From positions 1 to 64,000 of the forward strand of contig CALOFM010000039.1 of assembly GCA_942492625.1 (NCBI GenBank): DNA of 64,000 nucleotides, in the 5' to 3' direction. Within the stretch, counting starts at the first letter, position 1; each line of letters begins with the position of its first letter. The stretch is from Thiosymbion sp942492625. GTDB lineage: Bacteria > Pseudomonadota > Gammaproteobacteria > Chromatiales > Chromatiaceae. The translations under genes were made by a program, and so were the position numbers. Shown here piece after piece: positions 43,882 to 53,600 of the stretch. The notes below the pieces were generated by a model, which saw only the letters and a list, made by a program, of their open reading frames with translations, made no database searches and was not told the origin of the DNA.

Positions 43882-44945
43882 AGGCTCCAGCGCAAGCCGC
43901 AGTTGGCGCAGGACGCTGCCGGCCGATCGCTCATCAGCGCGTGTCGCAGCGCCCGGTAGCGCTCGCCGTTCCAGATGGCCCGCAGAGTCTCCTCAGTCGC
44001 GTCGCCGAGGGAAATGTGCTCATAACCGCGGACCGCGAACGGGGCGATGCAGCAGGGCAATGCCCGCCCGTGAGCGGTGAAGTACATCAGGGTCCAGGGG
44101 CGCCGGCAGAGGGACCAGGGCTGAGCGCCAGTGCTCCTCTTGACACTGGTGCCCGGCTCGGTTGCGCCCGAGGCGTCAAAGCGGATCCCGAGGGCTTGAG
44201 CACGCTCTTCCGCCGCGCGCAGCAGGCCTGCCTCCGCGGCCGTGAGGTTCTCGAACAGCGCCGAGTCCGGGCGTGCCATGCCCTGTCCCTTAGGAAAGTA
44301 CACGAGCCGCTGCAGGTACACTTCCCCCACGCCGAGGCTGTGAGCGAGCTCGATGAAAGCCGGCAATTGATCGAGCGTCTCCTTCAACCCGGTGAGCCAG
44401 AGCGACACCCGCGGCCGCTCGGCACCGAACTCTCTTTGACGCGTGGTGAACGCACGGACGTAGCGGACGATCCGGTCGAAATAATCAACACCGCGCACCG
44501 CCTTGAAGGAAGCTCGGTCGGCGGCATCGAGGGACACGCGGAGCTCGTCCAGGCCGGATTCGATGAGATCTTGCCCCTGTCGCAGGGTCAGAGCGGTGCC
44601 GTTGGTGTTGAACAACACATAGGTTCCCCGCTCGTTTAGGTACCGGATCATCCGCGGCAGGGAGCGGACGAGCATGGGCTCCCCGATCCCGTGCAACACG
44701 ACCCTGGGGACGGCCGGGAACTGATCCACGATGCGGGTGAAGAGCTCCCAGCTCATATCCGCGGGGGGCTCCATGTCCTCGTACGTGCGCGGACAGGTGG
44801 TGCAAAGGAGATTGCAGCGGTTTGTCGTCTCGATGTACAGGCAGACGGGGTCGCTGATGGCGACCGCCCCAAGATCGGATTCCGCTTGCTCGAAGTAGCG
44901 GCGGGGGTCGACTCCGGGAGGGGAAGTGGTCTTGTCGGCGCTCAT
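43878..44945 (-). CDS. Radical SAM enzyme with C-terminal Cys cluster
   Basis: The 355-residue product has 'TNRCNLLCTTCPRT' with the Cys-x3-Cys-x2-Cys motif, 'LHGIGEPMLVRSLPRMIRYL', 'NTNGTALTL' and a C-terminal SPASM-like set 'LCRRPW', 'ALPCCIAPF' and 'SCANCGLRWSL'. Enzymes of this kind carry a radical SAM cluster and further Fe-S clusters, and modify peptides or lipids/sugars. Overlap with its neighbours on both sides (ATGA) ties it to the glycosyltransferases, so a role in glycan or glycolipid modification is inferred. Confidence 0.87.
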   Translation of the reverse strand: MSADKTTSPPGVDPRRYFEQAESDLGAVAISDPVCLYIETTNRCNLLCTTCPRTYEDMEPPADMSWELFTRIVDQFPAVPRVVLHGIGEPMLVRSLPRMIRYLNERGTYVLFNTNGTALTLRQGQDLIESGLDELRVSLDAADRASFKAVRGVDYFDRIVRYVRAFTTRQREFGAERPRVSLWLTGLKETLDQLPAFIELAHSLGVGEVYLQRLVYFPKGQGMARPDSALFENLTAAEAGLLRAAEERAQALGIRFDASGATEPGTSVKRSTGAQPWSLCRRPWTLMYFTAHGRALPCCIAPFAVRGYEHISLGDATEETLRAIWNGERYRALRHALMSDRPAASCANCGLRWSL

Positions 44946-46307
44946 GAAGATGGCTTTCTGTGAACGGACTCCGGCGCATTATCGAGCCGCCTCCAGCGCC
45001 GGTAAAGCTCGATGACGAGGGCGACCGCGACCACCGCGTGCAGCGCCGCCTGGGCGAGGAATGTCTCTGCTTCCCCGTCGATGGGTGGGGCGGTGTAGAG
45101 CACCACAGCGGTGAGCGTGAGCGCTGTGGCGGGTGGCCAGGGCGCGAGGCAGACGAAGGGGACGAGCACGAGGAAGTACCAGGGATAATTTGGCGAAAGG
45201 AGCAAAAGGAACGCAAAGAGCAGCCACTGGGCCTGACGGGTGATGGTGGCCAGATCACGACGGAGCTCGCGGACCGCAGCGAGTGCAAGACCGCCGAGCA
45301 CCAACCCGGCTGCTACCAGGTATGCCTGGTAAGCGTAAGCCGGCAGCGGCCCCAGTAGGCGTCCAAGCAGCGTGAGAAGGAATAACCCGCGACCGTCGAC
45401 CAGGCCTTCCTCACCCGTGTACGGGATAAGGAAACCGATGACGCCGGCACCCACATCGAGATGCGGCAGATAGGCTGCGACAGCCGCCAAAGCGAACGCG
45501 AGTGGCGCCCGCCAGTCCCACGGCCGCCAGAACGCGGGGAGCGCCGCGACGGTGATGGGTTTGAAAAGGACGGATCCGGCGAGCAGCACCCCTGTCAACA
45601 GGTGCCGCCCTGAGGTTGACGCCCATAGGGCAACGACCAGCAGAATCATCATCCCGGCGTCCACATGACCATCGCCTGCGATCTCCCACAGCGGAAGCGG
45701 ATGCCAGGCGTATGATAAAGGAGCTGTTCGGGCGACCTTCCGAGGGTGGCCAACAGGCGTACCAGCCCCACATGGCAAGGCCCTCGAGGGCGAGAAACCC
45801 CAGCTTGAGACCCAGGAAAGAGTCGCCGAGGAAGTGGAACAGACGGAACGCCATCTGGGCTACCGGCGGATAGACGGTTACGGCGTAGTCGGCCCGATTG
45901 ATATGAGGATAGACAGCGTCGTCCCGCAGGTGGGCGACGGCTGGGTCGGCGGGTATATAGCGGTAGGGGTTTATTCCCGCAGCCTGAACGCGGCCGTCCC
46001 AGACGTATCGGTACGCGTCGGATGAGTGCATCGTGGGCCCGCCCACGAGTAGGAGCCGGAAGATCGCGGCAAACACGACGACGATTGCAAACATCCCGGT
46101 ACGCTGGTTGGAGCGCACGAGGACACGTACGGCGAGTAGATACACTCCGGCGCCCAGCAGTGCCACCGCAACGAAAGCATAGTCCGCGTTCCAGCGGTCG
46201 TGGAGCGCAAGCGCGAGGGATTGGAGCAAAATCAAGCCCAGACCGAGCTGCGCCAGACGCCAACGGGAGTCGCGGGCAGGGGCAGCGACCGCGGACGTGA
46301 ATCTCAA
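44942..46307 (-). pseudogene. Polyprenyl-phosphate-sugar membrane glycosyltransferase with frameshift
   Basis: From 46307 the frame encodes many membrane helices and conserved 'MHSSDAYRYVWDGRVQAAGI' and 'NPYRYIPADPAVAHL' plus 'NRADYAVTVYPPVAQM', an acidic-loop pattern typical of GT-C mannosyltransferase-like proteins. After 'WGWYAC' it leaves the family; 'YAWHPLPLWEIAGDGHVDAG' and the rest appear in another frame and run to 44942. One or two small indels lie between about 45715 and 45785. It overlaps the genes on both sides by four bases. The break could be recent or an error. Confidence 0.85.
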
Positions 46308-47074
46308 GGCGGCTCTCTGCGCGCGGGGAGCGAAAGCCCCGGACGCCCGCTTTCCGCCAGCAGATGCGCCAAGAAGGCTCGGCTACGCGCCGCAACAGGG
46401 GGGTCGGACGGATCTTGACGGAGGTCGACCCCCCCGCCAAATAACTCCTGTAACAGCAATTGCAGGGAGTCGACGTCATCCACGTCGTACCAAAGCGGAA
46501 GCAGGGAGACCGGCAAACACGTCACAGCCGCCAGAGCCTGGGTCTGCACCAGCACCCCATTGGTGCTCCAGGCGATGTCCCGGAACAGCGCGCCATAGGC
46601 TCGTCTCGAGCCGACCAAAGTGTAACCGCCATCAATCGACGGACCAAGAACAACGGACTCAGTGGGCTGACGCAGCGCCTCGATAACCCCGAGAAGAATA
46701 TGGGACGGGAGCGTTGGACTGTCGGAATTGATTAGACAGGCCGCCTGGAATCCCTCATCGAGCAGATCGGCGGTGGCGTTGAGCAGGCGCTCGCCAAGCC
46801 CGCTGCCTCGCTGAGCGAGGCGCGCGAAACTCCTCGGTAGGATATCCTCCAGCTCGTCTTCCGCACCCGCGGGAGTGTATACGGCCACGCCTAGGACGTT
46901 GTGTGCCTCTGGCAGCCCCTCGATCGATGTCGCCAGATCAGCGATGAAACAGCGCGAGAGCTCGGCCGCCTCGCCGGCGCTGAGCGGCGGGCAAAGCCGC
47001 GTCTTGCTGGACCCACTGCGAGGTACTTTGCACATAATGCCGAGGGCGATCTGTCCCGGCTGCACCCGCATCAT
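46304..47074 (-). CDS. TIGR04282-type arsenosugar glycosyltransferase family protein (DUF2064)
   Basis: From ATG 47074, preceded by 'GGAGGAGTG', the product (256 residues) has 'IMCKVPRSGSSKTRLCPPLS', 'CLINSDSPTLPSHIL', 'VLGPSIDGGYTLVGSRRAYG' and 'WSTNGVLVQT', the nucleotidyl-transferase-like pattern of DUF2064. Members occur in arsenosugar and other unusual-sugar pathways, and are thought to activate or transfer a sugar. It opens the operon 47074-43162. A second start nine codons upstream is rejected because the ribosome site fits 47074. Confidence 0.88.
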   Translation of the reverse strand: MMRVQPGQIALGIMCKVPRSGSSKTRLCPPLSAGEAAELSRCFIADLATSIEGLPEAHNVLGVAVYTPAGAEDELEDILPRSFARLAQRGSGLGERLLNATADLLDEGFQAACLINSDSPTLPSHILLGVIEALRQPTESVVLGPSIDGGYTLVGSRRAYGALFRDIAWSTNGVLVQTQALAAVTCLPVSLLPLWYDVDDVDSLQLLLQELFGGGVDLRQDPSDPPVAARSRAFLAHLLAESGRPGLSLPARREPP

Positions 47075-47389
47075 CACTCCTCCTTGCGCCGTGCCAACCA
47101 CCCGTTATCGGATACTGTGGTCGCTGAGTCAGTCCGGCCGCGCAATGAGCACGCCGAACAGAGGTTTATTCCTGCCCCAAAGATACCGCACGGATATCGG
47201 TCGTCGAAGGACTCCCGCCAAAGGCAGACGAAGAGATTACGCAGCAACGAGCAGGAGACGTTCTTCCAGAAATAGCGACGGGAAAACCAACCACATGACG
47301 GTTGGAGTTGACGAAACGGTACCACCGTAAGGAACGTTCAAGCAAGCCCTCCGGAAAGGGCGCAAGGTGGGCCGATCAGGAGAAGACCA
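47075..47389. other. Gene-free stretch right of the glycosyltransferase operon
   Basis: No gene is recognised. It should contain the promoter of the leftward operon. Its right part grades into the RND permease remnant. Confidence 0.4.
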
Positions 47390-47692
47390 CCGTCCTGATC
47401 GTGGAGTGGCGAGAAAGCGCTATGCCGAAGGGGCCGACGCGGTGCAAGCGGCCGTCGAGGCCGCACGACTGCGGTTGCATCCTGATGACGTCCTTCGCCT
47501 TCATCCCTGGGTCCGCCCCCGGTGCTCGCCAGCGGGGCGCCGGGGCCAATAGCGCGCAAGTCCATGGGCATCACGGTCCTCAGCGGCATGCTGGCCTCAA
47601 CCTGCCTGGCTGTGCTGTTCGTGCCGGCTTTCTACGTGTTCTTGCAGAGACTGTCGGCGCGGGAAAAACGAACCGGAACCGAGGCTCCTTGA
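47390..47692 (+). pseudogene. C-terminal remnant of a second RND efflux permease
   Basis: In changing frames the stretch reads 'KRYAEGADAVQAAVEAARLR', 'ILMTSFAFI', 'GANSRKSMGITVLSGMLAST' and 'LFVPAFYVFLQRLSAREKRT', ending at TGA 47690-47692. This is the last membrane section of AcrB/MexF-like pumps. Several indels separate the pieces. It differs in sequence from the pump at 4777-7387, so a different RND gene has died here. Confidence 0.75.
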
Positions 47693-47843
47693 GCGAGGGC
47701 CACCGCTGCCACTGCCCCGACGGAAGGCATCAAGTCGCAGCCGCCAAGCCCAGCGCCACGTAGAATGGAGCCGGATGGATGCGCCGCGTCCGGCCGGGGA
47801 GCCCTGTTTGATCCACACGGCTGCAAATTCGACCGGGGTAACC

Positions 47844-47994
47844 ATGCGCATGCTGCTGACCGCTCTCGGCCTTGTCGTCGCAATCGCCGCGCATGCGGAT
47901 GAAGACAACGACGTGCTTGATCAAGTCTCGGCCATCGACGCCCTACTGTCCGGCGTTTGCGACAGTGCTGCTACCGTGGGCAGCGTCACCGAGG
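47844..47994 (+). pseudogene. Alpha-acetolactate decarboxylase, N-terminal fragment
   Basis: The frame from ATG 47844 has a signal-peptide-like 'MRMLLTALGLVVAIAAHA' and 'DNDVLDQVSAIDALLSGV' followed by 'CDSAATVGSVTEA', close to the start of exported acetolactate decarboxylases ('LYQVSTIDALLAGxYDG'). After about 50 codons the similarity ends, and a different gene begins at 48043. About 200 residues with the zinc-binding His residues are lost. Confidence 0.6.
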
Positions 47995-48042
47995 CATCCC
48001 CGGTTCCCGTTTTGACGAAAAATCTTATCGGTGGCACCAGAA

Positions 48043-48411
48043 ATGGCCAAAACAACAGTTACATACTGGAACCCGTTGACTTCGGCAAACAACGACAAAT
48101 GGGACCCTGTCAAGGGTCTGGAGGGAATTGCGGAAGAGCTCACACTGAGCCTGGACGACGAAACGGGTGAATACACGCGTTTGACCCGGTTTCTACCTGG
48201 AGCGGATATGACGCCCTTTGGCGGCAAGATCCATGACTACCCTGAAGAAGTCTTCATCGTCAGCGGGCGCCTGTATGACCAGGCGTTCGATATGTGGCTG
48301 GAAAGCGGGCACTACGCGAGTCGGCCACCGGGGGAAATACACGGGCCGTTCAAGACCGATGTCGGCTGCGTGGTCCTCGAGCTGTCCTTCCCGAATAGAA
48401 CTAACGCTTGA
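48043..48411 (+). CDS. Cupin domain protein
   Basis: From ATG 48043 the 122-residue product has 'YTRLTRFLPGADMTPFGGKI', 'HDYPEEVFIVSGRLYDQAFD' and 'GHYASRPPGEIHGPFKTDVG', the ChrR-like cupin pattern with His and Glu residues that could bind metal. The function is unknown; relatives are small metal-binding or anti-sigma-like modules. An ATG four codons upstream is possible but has no better ribosome site. It follows the acetolactate decarboxylase fragment. Confidence 0.75.
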   Translation: MAKTTVTYWNPLTSANNDKWDPVKGLEGIAEELTLSLDDETGEYTRLTRFLPGADMTPFGGKIHDYPEEVFIVSGRLYDQAFDMWLESGHYASRPPGEIHGPFKTDVGCVVLELSFPNRTNA

Positions 48412-48555
48412 TCGAATCCACCTACGTGGAGGCGGTCGGATTTCGACGATCCTCAGCCCCGGCCCCTGAAACAACCCCGTTGGGGAACCGGTGACTCTCG
48501 CCGGGGCCCCCGGCGACGGCTGGTCACTTTACGGCGCCGTGCGGCGTTGCCTGGT

Positions 48556-48931
48556 CTAGTCAGAGAGTCGGGACCGTGCCCAATCGAGAACGGCTCCTAT
48601 CCGCTCATTGACCAGGGTGCGGGCCTGCTCGTACGTCACCCAGCGGAACTCGTGGGCTCGGGAAAGCAGCTGGGGGAGGGAGAAGCCTGTGAAGGGGATG
48701 GGAAGTAAAAGGGGACTTGGAGGGCGGAGACGTCCCCAGAGATTGCAATCGGCCGGTTTCCTCCTCGGCCTCCCGTTGCGCTGTTGAAAGAGGTTTCTCT
48801 CCAGGCTCCAGCTCTCCCTTCGGAAAGTCCCAGTAGCTGTAGCAACGCAGCAGCAGATAACGTATCTCCCCCTCGATTCGGCGCGTAACGACAACACCGG
48901 CGGAGTGCTTTTTTACGCTAATATTTACTCG
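48556..48931 (-). pseudogene. NUDIX hydrolase with start lost and middle replaced
   Basis: The minus strand shows 'VKKHSAGVVVTRR', 'RYLLLRCYSYWDFPKGELEP' and a complete NUDIX box 'GELEPGEKPLSTAQREAEEE', then, in another frame, the C-terminal 'RAHEFRWVTYEQARTLVNER'. About 30 residues between are absent or replaced by a C/T-rich low-complexity stretch. The start codon is unclear: the family Met position has ATT. Intact relatives hydrolyse diadenosine polyphosphates or similar nucleotides. Confidence 0.75.
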
Positions 48932-49079
48932 CCTCCGGCATTGGCTTTCGACGTTCGGCTTAGGTGTGCGATCGCGGCCTGGTCTCGCGCCGACCTCGTT
49001 TCCTCCGGGATGAAAGGATCCGCAACCGCGGAAGGTCTCAACTCCAAGAGAAGATACCTTCGATGGAGGATTCAGGGGC

Positions 49080-50030
49080 ATGAGATTACCCGATTGGCGC
49101 TTTGGTTTCCTGATCAGCTTCCTGGCGGTACTGATCTCGGCGGGCGCGTTCAGCGGCGATGACAACGGCTTCGATCTCAGCAGCGCTCTGGTACTGGCGG
49201 ACGAGATCCATATCGGAGGGCCGTCGCGGGACGGGATCCCCGCTCTCGATCACCCCAAGTTCGTCGCCGCAAGCAAGGCGCGCTTCCTCGACGGCAAGGA
49301 CGGGGTCCTCGGGCTGGTGCGGAACGGCGAGGCCAAGGCCTATCCCATCGGGATCATGAACTGGCACGAGATCGTCAACGACGAGGTGGGTGGCCAACCG
49401 GTCGCGGTCACCTACTGTCCCTTGTGCGGGACCGGCGTGGCGTTTGCGTCCAAGGTGGGCGGCAGGTCCTTGAGCTTCGGCGTCTCCGGGCTGCTCTACA
49501 ACAGCGACGTCCTGCTGTACGACCGGGAGACCGAGTCCCTGTGGAGTCAGCTCCTGAACAAGGCCGTGACAGGCCCCATGAAGGGCCGCAAGCTCAAGGC
49601 GCTTCCCCTTACCCATACCACTTGGCGCGCTTGGCGGCGGGCGCACCCGGACACGCTCGTGCTGTCCACCGACACGGGGCACCGCCGGGACTATGATCGC
49701 GACCCCTACGCGGCCTATGAGAAGGAGCGCGGGCTCTATTTTCCGGTCAGTGCCAAATCAGCGCGTTACCATCCCAAAGAGCGGGTGCTTGGCGTGGAGA
49801 TCGGCGGCAGGTTCAATGCGTACCCCTTTGCGGAGCTGTCGCGCACGGGTAAGCGAGAGATCCGCGATGAGCTAGGCGGTACGGAGCTGCGGGTCGAGTT
49901 TGACTGGGCCAACGAGAGCGCACGGGTGCTGGATGCTTCTGGAAATCAGCTCCCGGCGGTTACCAGCTTCTGGTTCGCCTGGTATGCGTTCCATCCGGAC
50001 ACAGAGGTGTTCACCGCGAAGGGACGCTAG
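49080..50030 (+). CDS. DUF3179 periplasmic protein
   Basis: The 316-residue product has an N-terminal membrane or signal segment ('FGFLISFLAVLISAGAFS') and a DUF3179 domain: 'IGIMNWHEIVNDEVGGQPVA', 'VTYCPLCGTGVAF', 'FGVSGLLYNSDVLLYDRETE' and 'LWSQ'. The Cys-x-x-Cys in 'CPLCG' and a later His are conserved. Its function is unknown. The stop overlaps the stop of the convergent MaoC gene by four bases. Confidence 0.9.
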   Translation: MRLPDWRFGFLISFLAVLISAGAFSGDDNGFDLSSALVLADEIHIGGPSRDGIPALDHPKFVAASKARFLDGKDGVLGLVRNGEAKAYPIGIMNWHEIVNDEVGGQPVAVTYCPLCGTGVAFASKVGGRSLSFGVSGLLYNSDVLLYDRETESLWSQLLNKAVTGPMKGRKLKALPLTHTTWRAWRRAHPDTLVLSTDTGHRRDYDRDPYAAYEKERGLYFPVSAKSARYHPKERVLGVEIGGRFNAYPFAELSRTGKREIRDELGGTELRVEFDWANESARVLDASGNQLPAVTSFWFAWYAFHPDTEVFTAKGR

Positions 50031-50494
50031 GAGCTTCGCCGGCTCTCCCACCACTGCCGGTAGGCGTCATCCGGTACGATCATCTTGCTTTGAGCCGCGC
50101 CGATCCGGCTTCCTTGCGCGTCTGTGATGCGGATGTCGACCTCCAGAATGGGGCCTTTGATCTTGGTGATCTCGATGGTGACAAGAATCTCGTCTCCAGG
50201 GTAAACGGGCTTGCGCATGCGTTCGGGGGTGAAGGTCAGGCCCAAGGTGCCGTCGCCCGGGAAGCGGCTCCCGAAGATGCCGGTTATGCTGATCTGTACC
50301 AGTCCGCCCGGAACGACGATGTCCTCCATGCCGGGGAAGCGCAGCTTCGCCGCTTCGATGTCGCGATGGATGGCGTTGCTGTCGCTGCTGAGCGCACAGT
50401 ACTGCGCCACCTGCTCATGGGTGAAGCTCATCTTGGCCTCGTATTTCATGCCGATTTCGAGCATGGAGGCGGTCAGGCATTCTGTATCGATCAT
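50027..50494 (-). CDS. MaoC-like hotdog dehydratase
   Basis: From ATG 50494 the 155-residue product has 'SFTHEQVAQYCALSSDSNAI', 'VVPGGLVQISITGIFGSRFP' and 'RKPVYPGDEILVTIEITKI', matching MaoC dehydratase-like domains, where Asp and His in the first motif (here 'DSNAIH') hydrate enoyl-CoA. The substrate is unknown. A longer upstream reading is rejected since it runs into a repeat-like region. It is convergent with the DUF3179 gene. Confidence 0.85.
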   Translation of the reverse strand: MIDTECLTASMLEIGMKYEAKMSFTHEQVAQYCALSSDSNAIHRDIEAAKLRFPGMEDIVVPGGLVQISITGIFGSRFPGDGTLGLTFTPERMRKPVYPGDEILVTIEITKIKGPILEVDIRITDAQGSRIGAAQSKMIVPDDAYRQWWESRRSS

Positions 50495-50664
50495 GGTCCG
50501 TTGTCTCGTCGAGAGGGGCTTGGCGTGACCCGCGCGGCTCGTTCTCGGGCGCAGGTCGCGCAAAGCGAAACAGTATAACTCGGAGAGTCTGTCCCGCTTG
50601 CTTGTTCGCAGCGGCAGAGGCGGGACCCGGCTGCGTTGCCGCTCTTGTCTTGACGGCCTATATC

Positions 50665-50679
50665 TGCGTTCATTTACGG
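50665..50679 (+). repeat. Dispersed repeat copy near start of System B
   Basis: 'TGCGTTCATTTACGG' resembles 'CGCGTTCATTTGCGG' of the ilvH-ilvC gap, with one internal change. It lies 12 bases before the start of the large fusion gene at 50691. Confidence 0.5.
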
Positions 50680-50690
50680 CTGAACGTCGA

Positions 50691-53600
50691 ATGCAAGAAA
50701 CAGGGACTCATCCTTACGTGCCGCTCAAACATCGCATCTTCGCCGCCATTCTGGTCCTAGGGGCCTACTCGCAGATCCTGCAGGCCATGCTGATCCGCGA
50801 GGGTCTGGTGGTCTTCTACGGCAATGAAGTCAGTCTCGGCGCCTTCTACGGAAGCTGGCTGCTATGGTTGGCTTTGGGCTCGGTGGCGGTCGTCTGTTTG
50901 CGGCACAGGCGCTGGGTACGGGAGCCGTTGGCGAGCCTACGCGCGCTTTTGTTGCTCATGCCTTTGCTGTTGGCGCTCCAAGTGCTGGCCTTGCGCTCGG
51001 TGCGGCTGTTCCTGGATGTCTCTTCCAGCGAGTTTGTACCCCTGGGAGAGCTCTTTCTGTCCCTGTTCCTGGTAACCGGCCCCGGCGGGCTGGTGTTGGG
51101 TGTCGCTTTTCCCCTCGGCTGCAAAGGCCTGCGGGATGTGGCGGGCGCCGGGGACGGCACCGGAACGGCGGTGGGCCTGATCGCGCGTCTCTACGTGGCG
51201 GACGCCCTCGGGGCCCTGGCCGGAGGCGTTGTTTTTACCTTCGTGCTCCTGCAATGGCTGGGCGTCGTCCAGACCCTGGGGGTATTGACGTTGGTGCTGG
51301 GCCTGGCTGCCTGGTCGCTTTACGAGTCGCCCCCGTGGCGTGGCTGGGGGGCCTTGATGATCGGTGCCGCGGGCTTGGCACTTTCCATGAGTCCGGCTGC
51401 CACCAGACTAGACCAGGCGCTGGAGGAGCTTCGTTTCGAGAGTCTTCAGCCCGGCCTGGAGCTGCTGAACACGGTGGAGACGCGCTATGGCCACTTGGCC
51501 CTGGGCCGGCTGGGCGAGCAGATCTCGGTGGTCGTGGACGGACAGATCCGTGAAAGCTTTCCCCTGCCGCGGGAGGTGGAACGGGAGGCGGCCTTCTTCT
51601 CCGCGCAGGCGGATGGTCCGAAGCGGATTCTGGTCTTCGGGGGCTTTGCCGGCGGCCTGCCTGCAGAGCTGCTGCGCTATCCGGTGGAGAGAATCGACCT
51701 GGTGGAGGAGGACCGCGAGGCGTTCGAGCAGGTGCGGCCCTACCTGACCGCGCAAAGCCGCGAGGCGCTTCAGGATCCGCGTCTGTCGCTGCGTTTCGAG
51801 GACGGACGCCGATTTGTCAACCAGGCGGTCGAGCAAGCGGACTACGACCTGGTGTTGGTGCTGAACGCAACGCCCTCCAGTGCCTACAGCAACCGCTACT
51901 TCACACGCGACTTCTACCAGCGAGTGCGCAAGCTCCTGGCCCCCGCCGGCGTCCTATGCACCCGTGTGAGCGGCGCCTCTCATTACTTGGGCCGAGAGGT
52001 GGGGAGCTTCACGGGCTCGGTCTACTGGACATTGCGCGACGTCTTTACGCACATCGCCATCACCCCCGGCGACGTCCAGGTCTTTTGCGCCTCGCCCTCC
52101 GCGGACCGGGTAACCGAAGAGCCGGTGGTGCTGGAGCGGCGCTATCTGGCGCTGCCGCTCGATGAGCACCGGTTTCCCGCCGCCTCTTTTTACAGTCTGC
52201 TGCCGGCGGAGGAGATCGCCTATGTCCGCGGCAGGCTGGAGGAGATCTCGGCGGAGATCAACACCGACGAGCGCCCGGTGACTTACTATTTGAATATGGT
52301 CCTTTGGGGCAAGCTCAGCGCCTCCGGCTTTGCGGGCTGGCTGGAGCGCCTGCGGGTCATGGGCCCCTGGCCTTACCTGCTGCCGACGCTCCTGATTGTG
52401 GCCCTGTGGCTGCTGCGCTCGGCGATGGAGGGATTCCAACGGCCGGCGCTGCAACGCCGCGGCGCCACCTTCGTGCTGGTCCTGCTCGGTGCCATCGCAA
52501 TGGCCGCGCAGCTCGTGGTGCTGTTCGGCTATCAATCCCGGGTCGGCTTCATGTTCGAGCGCGTGGCCCTGCTCAACGGGCTGTTCATGACCGGCGTCGC
52601 CTTGGGGGCGGGGGCGGGGCGGTGGCTTGCGCGGCGTGTCCCGGCGGTCGCGGCGCTCCTGTTGGTGATGGCGCTGGTGGCGGTCGGGTTGATGCTGCTT
52701 CCTGCCGCGCTGGCGACCCTTGGCGGCGCCGCTCCCGAAGCGCAGGAGACCGGCTACCTGGGTCTGGCCCTGCTGGTGGGGCTGCTCACGGGTACGGGCT
52801 TTCCTTTCGGGGTCCACTTGGCCCAAGAAGACCTGGGGGAGGTCGTCCAAAGCGGGGGTATAGCCCAGGCGGCGGATAACCTGGGTGGCGCGGTCGGGGG
52901 ATTGGTCACCGGGGCCCTGATGGTGCCCCTGCTGGGCGTCGAGGGGACCTGCCGGGTCCTGGCGATGTTGGCCCTGGTCGCCCTGATCCCGCTGCTGTTT
53001 GCACGTCTGGTGCCCGAGGCCGTCAGCGCGGGCGGCGAAAGGGGGGCTCGATCCTTTCCCTGGCCCGGGCTCGGGTGGACCCTGATGCTCGCCGTCCTAC
53101 TCGTCTTCGGCTGGCAGTTGCTGGAGCGGGGCGTGGAGCCGTTTCCTCGGGTCCTGTTCGACGAGTCGCGGCTGGCGCACGTGAGCGGCTCGGAGCGCTT
53201 CGAGCACAGGGAAGATCCGTTTTCCTATTACCTGGGGCTCGCGGCGGAAGGAGACGAGGCGCAGACGACTACCCTGGCCTCCATGGCGGCGGCGCCTGAG
53301 GTGAAGGGCTTCGCCGGTCCGATCAATGTCCTGCTGTCCGTGGACCGGGAGGGGATACTGCGCGGCTTGAGCTACCTGGAGTCCAACGAGACGCCGTCCT
53401 ACATCGGCGATATCGACCGGTGGCTGGACACCCTCGTGGGTACAGACCTGGCGGCTGGTCCCCTGTCCCTGGAGCGGGTGGATGCGCTGAGCGGTGCCAC
53501 CGTCAGCAGCAAGGCGGTGATTGAGGCCGTCAACCGCAGCGCACGCCGAGCGACCGAGCTGGCGTTCGGCGGCCCCGTGCCCCCGCCCGCATCCGTGCCG

